Part shown: positions 57,101 to 64,000 of the stretch, in pieces
Numbering within the stretch: position 1 is the stretch's first letter
Layout of the letters: the number at the start of each line of letters is the position of its first letter
Assembly (NCBI GenBank): GCA_023091665.1
Contig: JALJCQ010000030.1
Coordinates: 3,040,501 to 3,104,500 of the forward strand
DNA: 64,000 bases
Origin: Pythium myriotylum
Lineage: Eukaryota; Oomycota; Peronosporomycetes; Pythiales; Pythiaceae
Direction of reading: 5' to 3'
Notes under the pieces: model-generated
Told to the model about the DNA's origin: nothing
Seen by the model: the letters and a program-made list of their open reading frames with translations, nothing else
The model's database searches: none
Program-made: the position numbers and the translations under genes

Positions 57101-58930
57101 CTTAGCTAGCTCGACAAGCACTTGAGCGTAAGTCGGGTCGATGTTGAAGTAGTCTACCACGGCTTTCTTCACCTGAGCGGCAGTCAGGTTTCGTCCACTT
57201 CTAGGCAAATATCCATGATTTGCGAGTGTATTGAGCGCTGGGCATGGAGAACGACTAAACGAGGCAGATGTCCCGGGTTTCCCAGACGATTCAAAGACGT
57301 TCGGGCGATAATATTGGTCAGCAGGTCGAATGTCGGCGTTCTTCGTATCAGTGATGAACCATTTTTGAGCGAGACCGTCAGCACAATCAGCGAGCGATAC
57401 TTTGACAGTGGAATTTCCTTTACTTGAGAGGAGTAGGCACTGAGAAGTATTTGTACTTGGGTGAAGTCGACTCAGCGAGTCGTAAAACCACTGCGAAGAG
57501 GTAGTGCTACACGGTTTTTGAACCACAAATCCGCTGTCAACGTCCATGCACTGTGTCTGGTCGTACGAGAAAACCAGCCGTTTAGACTCGTCGAGAGTCA
57601 GCTCTTGGCCCTCGTCGAGCGAGTCGCAAGCGTCAACGACGACAGGGCTCAAATCCAGAGCAGAGCTTGTAGCGGCACTAGTCTCTAGTCCAAGGCAGCT
57701 TTGGGGGGCATCGATGCTGGCAATACGGCTCACGCTTGGTTGAAAGTTAGCGTAGAACGAATAAAAGCGCTGCTGAGAACGTGCCGAACAGGAGGCTGTC
57801 ACGATCTTGCTCGGTGGCGCCGAAGATGGATCGATGTCGATACACAGATCTGGTGCATGCACTGGTCGTAGTCGTCCAGACGCGTCGTATCGCCACTGGT
57901 GCGTTAGTTTCAGCTCATCTGAACACACGGCTTCGACTATTTGCGCTCCCGTGGTGTTGCTCTCTGCTTCCACTTGAACACACCCTCCGTTTGCAATCGT
58001 AAATCGTTGGTTCGCGTCAAGAAGAAACTTCTGTGAGCTTAACCTCGCATCGCATTTCACTAGTACAAGTGTTTTGTTCTCACTCTGGAGGCACAGGGAC
58101 GGATACGCGTCGCTGATGAGCTGTTGATTTGTTGTACCGATCCCATCGCCGAGCCACTCGCCAGATGCCTTCAATAACGCAAACAATCGCACGCGAGTAG
58201 CTTGAATATCGTCCTGAGAAATCGGTTTGGTTGATTTTTTCCACGATGGTGATAGCTTTTCTTCTATGAGCAGCATTTTTGTGGCCTCAACGCCAACGGC
58301 CTCTTCATTTTTGCCACCCATGACGCGCATCAAGAGTCCCTGACGACCAAGCGTGACGCTCAGTAGGAACTCGTTGCTGAACTCGCACTGTGGATTTTTG
58401 TTCATGCAGTCGCGAAGTCGTCGCTGCTGGGTGCGCGCAAAAAACCACGGGTCTAGAACGCCAGACGCGCCAACGTGGCCAAACAGATCGGCGATCAAGT
58501 CGGGGTCTGCAACGCCGGGGTCTTCGCCAAAGAATGCGTCCTTGTGGACGAGCGACATGTCGTGTTCCACCATGTTGTGAACGCTGAGCTCGTCCAGGTT
58601 GAACACGGGCTTCTTGGCCAGCGCGACCAGAGTGTCGGCATACCGGTTGTCGACGTTGAAATGCTCCATCACCGCGTCTTTCAGCGCCTGGGCAGTGATG
58701 GCTTTCCCGTCGCGAGAGATGAAGCCGTGGTTGGCGAGAGCATTGATCGCTGGGCACGGCGAGCGGCTGTACGGCGCCATCGTGCCGACACGGCCGGAGC
58801 CTTGCGGCGGCAGCGGGCGGAAATACTCGCCATCTTTCAGCGCGACGGCGAGCGTCGCAGCAGCGAGAAGACACCAAAGAGAGAACGCTCGCTGAAGCGG
58901 GCGCGAGAGCCTTCGGACCCCAGACGCCAT
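54155..58930 (-). CDS. three-unit heme-thiolate peroxidase/ricin-type lectin protein with GPI-like tail (HTP17)
   Basis: A single open frame of 1591 residues. A signal peptide (about 1-30) precedes three HTP-lectin units: HTP domains near 31-245, 530-745 and 1040-1260, each followed by about 270 residues of beta-trefoil repeats (WRYDASGRL, WFYDSLSRL, WTYDSSGRL, WQYDSLGRL and others). All three HTP domains keep the heme-ligand PCP (Cys59, about 562 and 1065). The acid-base Glu is Arg in the first two (TLGRQGLLM, AIGRLGLLM) and Lys in the third. EHD is present in units 1 and 2 but lost in unit 3 (VFDFKGSLLHSD). The C-terminus has a Gly/Ser linker, SAAKAAS and 15 hydrophobic residues (FVVLLVLVLHVFLGV), typical of a GPI signal. 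Surface-anchored glycan binding with altered heme chemistry is inferred. The ATG at 58930 begins the signal peptide. Confidence 0.85.
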   Translation of the reverse strand: MASGVRRLSRPLQRAFSLWCLLAAATLAVALKDGEYFRPLPPQGSGRVGTMAPYSRSPCPAINALANHGFISRDGKAITAQALKDAVMEHFNVDNRYADTLVALAKKPVFNLDELSVHNMVEHDMSLVHKDAFFGEDPGVADPDLIADLFGHVGASGVLDPWFFARTQQRRLRDCMNKNPQCEFSNEFLLSVTLGRQGLLMRVMGGKNEEAVGVEATKMLLIEEKLSPSWKKSTKPISQDDIQATRVRLFALLKASGEWLGDGIGTTNQQLISDAYPSLCLQSENKTLVLVKCDARLSSQKFLLDANQRFTIANGGCVQVEAESNTTGAQIVEAVCSDELKLTHQWRYDASGRLRPVHAPDLCIDIDPSSAPPSKIVTASCSARSQQRFYSFYANFQPSVSRIASIDAPQSCLGLETSAATSSALDLSPVVVDACDSLDEGQELTLDESKRLVFSYDQTQCMDVDSGFVVQKPCSTTSSQWFYDSLSRLHPSTNTSQCLLLSSKGNSTVKVSLADCADGLAQKWFITDTKNADIRPADQYYRPNVFESSGKPGTSASFSRSPCPALNTLANHGYLPRSGRNLTAAQVKKAVVDYFNIDPTYAQVLVELAKKEVFDLDDLSVHNAAEHDMSLVHADAFFGQDPAVTDPTLIAELLRHVGSSGTMDVLFFARTQARRLAICQSRNPQCDFSNEYLMSVAIGRLGLLMRGMGGQNQNLVHLDTARSFLVDERFPEDFQKSPTPITQANIQDTRVQIYSLLKSSGEWLVDGFLRSNKGTQVISEGGNHTLCLAVQQGLTDANASLMVTSCSENADNQRLLMDDYQRIVVEKSGLCLGAVDYGTRPGTPIAQQDCSDEASNQIWTYDSSGRLRPAHAANLCMFASAEDPAMKLTECDASRDQQFYSIYDGFKPNASHLNSIEFSDLCVSIEGGSAREGASVIAESCEPLSIEQQLTLDNKDRLIFQHSSLCLTATATNLVIQSACKDSPNQAWQYDSLGRLHLSRKQLCLELSNNSSAASLFVADCSDRGVQRWFASDANDPNKRPQNTYYRPNREESSGRTGNSATYSRSPCPALNALANHGIISRDGRNVSRFDLIGAVIATYNIEESLADQLMMNVSSDFVNLDQFSDPTVFDFKGSLLHSDAFFSPDPAAIDPDFVSDLFAYTGSDMKLDLVYFSAAIRRRLDAYAREYGTPTMTTSARSSKYLKTALLLRVMSDGNQEGLDVDVVRQLLVEERIPDGYVKPSQSVTTNDVHVSTTKVQAMVETGSTSTSGPGGTSEWWLSKPFHPKKEPIFALTNDSVSCLNLADGALTLETCDASKLSQLFTYDDQQRLIVEASGSCLDVIDGKLGSDATLGHVDCTNWPHQKWTYDASGRLHPQHALKFCLGVALGASGGIDKCDDRSEQLFFASFSGLALNNKQLVSVADADESKELQGQLTHCLRVTDSATLSLEQCSETNSRQLFSSDDSQHLIAQGSNKCAAITKGPTNAQTSSVSETDCLADAATQQWTYDSVGRLHPTSAMGLCLTADKAAGAAVKLDVCSTSDAQRWIVVKLTIRSESPSIGGGGPTESAAKAASMGFVVLLVLVLHVFLGV

Positions 58931-59542
58931 TCCAAGTGGAGGAGGCTCGCGACGAAGAGCGCTGGCTCTGGCTTTCGACGGGAGGGCACTGGCGACGCCG
59001 CTCGCGCTCGACGAAGGAGAAGAGTGCGGCCTCCCTCACGGCGCGATGCCGCCGTTGGTTCGATCGAGCTCTGGGTGTGTGTGTGTGTGTGTGTGCGTGT
59101 GACTTTCCTCCCGATGGTGGTCAAACGGTGGACGGGTCCAATGTTCGCCAACGAGTCAAGACAAAACGGTGCAACTTCCCTCTCATAAATAATCAAAGGG
59201 AGATGTGCGGATCCTCCTTTGTGACCAGTTCCGCTTTGTTTGCCTCCAATAATGAATGATATGCTGGGTTAGGGTATTCCTCATCATCTCATCAATCAGC
59301 ACTCACGCTTCTAATTTCGTAAGCGCCAAATTGAAGTGGGCTGCTGCTGGCTCCTGGGCATTCTTGCCGAGCTCGTGGAGCTGGTCGGGATTATTATAGA
59401 CGCGTTTTCGCCACTCACATCAATGGATTACTTTCGATCTAATGCACCTACGTCTCCTGTACTGTACACCAACCGGGGAACTGCCCTAATAAATTTCAAC
59501 TGTCTTCCGAAGCAGCCTTCATTGCCCTTCGCGCCACTTGCT
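58931..59542. other. upstream region of HTP17 with (GT)n tract
   Basis: Holds a GT microsatellite at 59075-59095, about 150 bp upstream of the HTP17 ATG. The rest has no recognised feature. The 3' end of the next minus-strand gene is at 59543. Confidence 0.55.
59075..59095. repeat. (GT)n microsatellite
   Basis: About 21 bp of uninterrupted GT in the HTP17 upstream region. A similar tract occurs in the HTP9 leader. Confidence 0.8.
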
Positions 59543-61030
59543 TCATTCTTCATCGGGAAACTTGGCTGTCCGCTGCTCGAGAGAAGTTTGCGAGACACTT
59601 CCGGCGCCTTCGCTGATCCAGAAGAGCCGGTGCTTCTCCAGCAGTCGCCGCTCTAGCTCCTCGTCGTCGACATGCTCGTCGGCCTGGGCGTGCTCGTCGC
59701 GAGTCGCACTGATGCGTCCAGAGACACTGGAAGATCTTGACGAGTAGTGAGGGCTGGGACAAAAGCGAGGAATATTGTGGTGGTCCACTACTGGCACAGC
59801 GAGTCGAGGAGCGTTTGCTGCAGCTTGGCTAGCTTGCAGTAAGGCGCTCTGCGTTAGCCGCGGGGGGCTCGGCTCGCGAGATCCAATGGCGCTGATCGGC
59901 GACCCGTGGGCGACGCCTGCGTGGCCATGAGGGATACCCGCTGGGCAGTGGTGGTGCTGGCAATACAGTTCATCGTCAGTGTGCACTGGAACGCGAGGCT
60001 GTGTGGCTGCTGGGTACAAATAGCTCGTGCAACTGGTCGCGTACATCTCGGACGGCGAATTGCCAGCATGGTGAATGTCGTTGCTACTATACCGCGCGAA
60101 CGACAGTGCAGATGAGTGCGCCTGGGGTCTTGATCCTCTTCGTCCCTCTCGACCGAGATACTTGGTTCGTTCTTTCAGCAGGTGCATTTCCTTCAGCAGT
60201 TCGCACATATCCGATCGCAATTCGTCCATTTCGTCACGGAGGCGCTTGTTCTCAGCTCCTTGAGCATGACGATACTGCGTCATTTGTCGCGAAAGGAGAT
60301 TCTCAAGACTGCGACGGGACACCGCGTTCTCTTGCAGAAGATCCTGTTCCATTTTCGACATCTGCAGACGCACATGGTCCAGCTGATTCGAGAACCGCTC
60401 CATACGCTGGAAGAACTCGTTCTCGACCGACGCCCGGCGCGGCTCCATCTCCGTGAGCTCGTCTTTGCAGATCGCGAGTTCATCCCGAAGTTGATGGATC
60501 TCTTCCGCTGTCACCGAGTCAATATTCAACGTCGTGCGCTGGGTTGACGTGCTCCCGAGCGCATCCACTTTCGCGAGCATCGCGTCGATCTGGCGATTGT
60601 AGTCCTGTCGGAACGACTGCAGCTCGTGCGCGGTGAGGCTGCCAGCGCGCTGCAGCTGGTCGAGTTTCGCGAGCACATCGGACACGCGCTGCTTCGTGTC
60701 CTGGATCACAGCGAGGTCTTTGCGCGAGCACTCCTCGTACTTGGCCTGCAGCGCCTGCATCTCGCGCTCGACGCGCTCGAGCGAGCCGAGGCTCTCGGCC
60801 ACGCGCTCGACGGCCTCGTGGCGCGTCGCCATCTCGCTCTTGAGCGACGCGACCTCGTCGTTGAGCTGCTCGTTCTGCTGCGCCAGCGTCGCGAGCGCGG
60901 CGTGGACGTCGACGCTCGCGCACAGCCGCTTGTCGCGCGTCTCGCCAGTCGCGTCCGGCTCCTCCAGCGGCCGCTTGCGCGCGTGCTTGGGCGGCGGCGA
61001 GCTCATGGCGCCGTTGGTCGTCGTCGCCAT
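59543..61030 (-). CDS. coiled-coil protein with putative nuclear localisation signal
   Basis: This 495-residue protein is unlike the HTP genes and not recognised as a named family. Near the N-terminus PPPKHARKRPLEE looks like a nuclear localisation signal. Residues of about 40-300 are rich in Glu, Gln, Lys and Leu with heptad spacing (LAQQNEQLNDEVASLKSEM, ENKRLRDEMDELRSDMCELL), indicating a long, partly broken coiled coil. The remaining ~190 residues are Ser/Pro/His-rich and probably disordered, with a short charged helix near the end (DDEELERRLLEKHRLFW). The first ATG is at 61030; the frame upstream uses non-ATG codons. It is divergent from the next gene, with 284 bp between the starts, suggesting a shared promoter. 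A structural or nuclear scaffold role is only a guess. Confidence 0.7.
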   Translation of the reverse strand: MATTTNGAMSSPPPKHARKRPLEEPDATGETRDKRLCASVDVHAALATLAQQNEQLNDEVASLKSEMATRHEAVERVAESLGSLERVEREMQALQAKYEECSRKDLAVIQDTKQRVSDVLAKLDQLQRAGSLTAHELQSFRQDYNRQIDAMLAKVDALGSTSTQRTTLNIDSVTAEEIHQLRDELAICKDELTEMEPRRASVENEFFQRMERFSNQLDHVRLQMSKMEQDLLQENAVSRRSLENLLSRQMTQYRHAQGAENKRLRDEMDELRSDMCELLKEMHLLKERTKYLGREGRRGSRPQAHSSALSFARYSSNDIHHAGNSPSEMYATSCTSYLYPAATQPRVPVHTDDELYCQHHHCPAGIPHGHAGVAHGSPISAIGSREPSPPRLTQSALLQASQAAANAPRLAVPVVDHHNIPRFCPSPHYSSRSSSVSGRISATRDEHAQADEHVDDEELERRLLEKHRLFWISEGAGSVSQTSLEQRTAKFPDEE

Positions 61031-61314
61031 GTTTCTCGCTCCTGTCACGCTGTATCGTTTCCAGGAGTGTTGGGCGACACGGGCAGTACTCTACCGAGAA
61101 GAAACCGGTAGTGCTGGTCGGGGATCGGTGTACAGTAGTGTGGACCACCGTATTTTTTGGACGAATTGTACCCATGTTGGGCGAATTCTTTGAAGCTGCA
61201 TAGACGAATAGTAACAAATTGACAAGATGTATGTATTATGACAGGTTGATCCCGCCGTCTCTGTGGATCACAAAGAGCTCTCCAGCGTCAACGGCGCCTT
61301 GCTCGAGAGGAACG
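61031..61314. promoter_or_regulatory. putative bidirectional promoter
   Basis: 284 bp between two divergent ATGs. No clear initiator of the HTP type was found, so these genes may use a different core promoter. Confidence 0.4.
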
Positions 61315-64000
61315 ATGGGCACCGTGCGCTACACGTCGACGACGCCCGCGCCGGCGCCGCCGTCCTCCGGCAAGAAGGCCAAGCGCAAGGCCGGCGCGGC
61401 GCCCAAGGCGCGCGCGACCGCCGTACGCGCATTCAACCCGCACGCGGTCGACCCGGACGACCTCAGTGTCGCCCACGCTCTTGCGCAGGATATGCTCGAC
61501 GAAAAGCTCGCGTCGCGCGACAAGTGGCAAGTGTGCACGCAGCGTAGTACGTAAACGCCGCATTGCATTCACCCACGGCTAGTGAGGAAGGTGTTGACGA
61601 TGGGCTCTGATGACAGATCTATCGGCGATCCGCGCGGAGTGCATGGCCGGTAAGACTGACATCTCTCAAGATTCGTGGTTGGTAGAATCGTTGATGACGG
61701 CTTTGTGTCGTCGTTTTAGTGCGGCGAGAGCTCACGCAAGTGGAGGAGTCGATCGATTCGGTGCAGATGCAGGTTGAGGATGGCCTTGCGGGGTATGCGA
61801 GTCGCCGCGAAGAGATCGATCGATTTGTTGCCGAGCAGCGCGAGAAGATGAAGAGGTTTTGGGAAAAGATGGAAGCGAGTGAGAAGCGCGCCCATGACCA
61901 CAAGGAAACAACACAGCGGCAGTTGATCAAGATGAACAAGCGCCTCGAATCGCATGTCGAAAAGCAACACCAAAAACTAGAGGCTGCAATTGACGAAGAC
62001 ACTTTGCTGACTCAGCTTGCAGGACTCCAGGAGCGCTTCGAAGCTGAGATTGGTGGAACAAAGAACGATTTGGCGAAGCTGTTTGATGAGAAGTTAAGGA
62101 ATGTCTCCGACATGATGAGTCGTAAGGTGGCAGCACTGGAAGAACAGTTGCGACGTCAAGAGCGAGACGAACGAAACAAAGATAACCGTCCTCATCCAAA
62201 CTCCCTCCAGCTGCAAGAAGACATGCAGAAGATGATGCATCGGGTCTCTGAACTTGAGCGCGAGAGTGACCGTCTGCGTGCGGACAACCAACAGCTCATA
62301 GCAATGCTTGATTCAACGCGAAAACAGTCAGAGGGGTTTGACGATCGGATCAGGCAAATGTCGCATGACATTGACAGGCAAGCCCACACTCTGCGATCAC
62401 TTCCACCTCCTCACATGCTTCATCACAATTCACCGCCGCTACCATCGCATCCGCCGCCGCCGCTACCCCCTCCGGTGAATCTCGGTCCACTCGAGCAGAA
62501 GCTGCATTTCTTAATGAAGGACTTTCAGTTGATGGCGGAAGACTTTTCACGTTGGAAGAGCCACGCTGAAGCCCAACATCACTCGTTGCGGCAAGAAGTG
62601 GTGGTACGAGTGGATGACGTTCGAAAGGCCATTTTCATTGCTCTCAACGATGACTCACGGAACCATGCTTTCGAGAACCGCCGATGTAAGGACGCTTTGT
62701 TCGAGTTGAGAGGAGATTTGACCGACTTGCGAAAGAACGTCGGGTTCGTGCACCACGAACTGAAGCAAGAGCTCGCAGAGTTGTCGCGGCACGGCCCGCC
62801 AATACGCCATTTGCGCACCCCTGAGTCAGAGAGATCTTTCCGACGATATGAACGTGACCTTACACCGCCACGTAGCCAGTCCATGTTCAGAACATTGGAT
62901 ATGGAGGAAACGTACTATGGTGCTGGTTCTAGGCGCGGCCAAGAACGAACTCGTAGTCGAAGCCGCAGTCGGAGCCGGAGTCGGAGCCCGCCCAACTACT
63001 TTGGACCAAGCCGCAGCAGGAGTCGCAGCCCGCGTGGTGGGCGAAGACCCCCGCCAGCGTCAACTGAGATGCTGTATCGTCCACTGAATCGCGAGCCTAG
63101 TTTCGGCTCTCTTCAGCCTGGTCGGGGGCATCCAGCCAATCCCTCGAGTACGCCACCTTCGACCCCACCAAGGCGTCCATTCCCACGGATGACCCGCCGC
63201 CCCGCAAGATCTCACGAGGTTATTGTGATTGAAGATGGGGAAGAAGAAGGCGAGCAAACAGAATGCATACAGGATGACATTCGGCCTCAAGATGCACCTC
63301 ACATGGCTCCCCCAGACCGCGTTTTGGATGAGGCCGAGGATCAAACGAGCGCTGAGTCCGATGAACTAGCAGAAGAGTCGACACCTGCTGCAGCTGTGAC
63401 TACAAGTGCCGAAATCGACGCCAAACTTGCTGATCTGCGAGTAGGGGCGACGCTTATGCTATGTTATTGCGGGGTGCCGACGATCGACATGATTTGGAAT
63501 CGTTTTCTTCGTTCGCTACCTGAAAGTGATTGTGTTGATGCTGCAGAGTTGTTGCGTTTCAATACACGATACCCAGCACTAGCAGCTTTACCGTCTCTCC
63601 TCGTACAGTTCGTGGCCAAGGCAGCGCTATTCAGAATTGGAGGCCCGGCTGAGTCGACTGACGAGACTGATGGTGACACCAACTCTTCTTTGGAGCTGTG
63701 TGAAACTGACTTAGTGATCGATGAGTTCGCGGCGATGCTATGTACGGTTCGCAACAAGTGGAACAAAAGTGTTTTTGAGTTTTTGTCGGAAGAAATGAAA
63801 CGACTCCCGCAAGAGGACCAGACGGAGTCGGCGGTGACACTACGTTATCCCCCGGTTGCATCAAAAGAATCGATGACCAGCGTCGACGTTTTGGAGAAGT
63901 ATGATAAGTGGGCACAGGAACAATCGAAGATGCTTGCACGCTTAGTTCGGTATCTCAAGAAGCAGACGAGGAATGAATTGGACGAGACGTGGCAAGTGAT
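61315..64000 (+). CDS. coiled-coil protein with RS-rich tract, three exons, 3' end outside the window
   Basis: Exons 61315-61546, 61617-61649 and 61720 to beyond 64000 join in frame and stay open to the edge, giving at least 848 residues. The N-terminus is basic and Pro/Ala-rich (GKKAKRKAGAAPKARA). Residues of about 90-310 form a long coiled coil (VEESIDSVQMQVEDGL, VSELERESDRLRADNQQL). A Pro/His segment follows (PPPLPPP near 335), then an RS tract (RTRSRSRSRSRSRS and SRSRSRSPRGGRR, about 498-531), an acidic stretch and a more globular end. RS tracts occur in splicing and nuclear-speckle proteins, but no RRM was seen, so the role is open. The splice junctions were chosen because only they restore one frame. 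Confidence 0.72.
61547..61616 (+). other. intron 1 of the RS/coiled-coil gene
   Basis: 70 bp, GTACGT donor and GATGACAG acceptor, phase 1. The unspliced frame stops at 61552-61554. Confidence 0.7.
61650..61719 (+). other. intron 2 of the RS/coiled-coil gene
   Basis: 70 bp, GTAAGA donor and CGTTTTAG acceptor, phase 1. It is flanked by a 33-bp exon encoding part of LSAIRAECMA. Confidence 0.75.

Noticed and set aside
1..64000. tRNA, rRNA, transposase or reverse-transcriptase genes
   Set aside because: None could be recognised by eye on either strand. The duplications show no transposon proteins, so recombination is the simpler explanation.

Overview
The window looks like nuclear DNA of an oomycete (stramenopile). 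Most genes are single long exons. The one clearly spliced gene has introns of 70 bp with GTACGT and GTAAGA donors. The strongest sign is a TCATTC(C/T)NNCA(A/T)(T/C)TTG-type element 25-130 bp upstream of nearly every gene in the main family, which resembles the oomycete initiator core promoter. The species cannot be named from the sequence alone, and a fungal origin is less likely but not formally excluded.

Layout. 1-2.7 kb: a tandem pair of TMEM198/TM7SF3-like (DUF4203) seven-helix membrane proteins. 3.5-35 kb: an array of 15 genes for short secreted heme-thiolate peroxidases (the chloroperoxidase/unspecific peroxygenase family, called HTP1-HTP15 here), with PCP, EHD and downstream Glu motifs. 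It is interrupted only by an EF-hand membrane protein (5.1-7.8 kb) and a small cysteine-rich secreted protein (22.4-22.7 kb). 35.1-42.1 kb: an ankyrin-repeat protein and a 2031-residue THADA/Trm732-like protein. 42.3-53.6 kb: a rearranged block with three half-size ABCG transporter genes, the C-terminal remnant of a fourth, a truncated copy of the THADA gene, and an HTP fused to ricin-type beta-trefoil lectin domains (HTP16). 54.2-58.9 kb: a 1591-residue protein with three successive HTP plus lectin units and a GPI-like C-terminal tail (HTP17). 59.5-64 kb: two divergently transcribed coiled-coil proteins, the second with an RS-rich tract and running off the window.

The window holds 17 HTP genes with 19 HTP domains. 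The small HTPs are predicted secreted oxidoreductases that use peroxide to oxygenate or oxidise organic compounds. The lectin-fused forms should bind surface glycans. They keep the heme-ligand Cys but have lost the catalytic Glu (Gln, Arg, Arg and Lys in its place), and the last domain of HTP17 has also lost EHD. They are the best candidates for an undescribed function.

The locus is structurally very active. HTP5, HTP6 and HTP7 are nearly identical; HTP6/HTP7 lie in a 1.7 kb-arm inverted repeat. HTP9 and HTP10 form a second inverted repeat, and two ABCG genes a third. Both of those ABCG copies carry the same one-base deletion after the LSGGQ signature. A 2.2 kb segment (ABCG 3' end plus THADA 5' third) is present twice with no difference found on inspection. 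HTP2, HTP4 and HTP5 look like gene-conversion mosaics.
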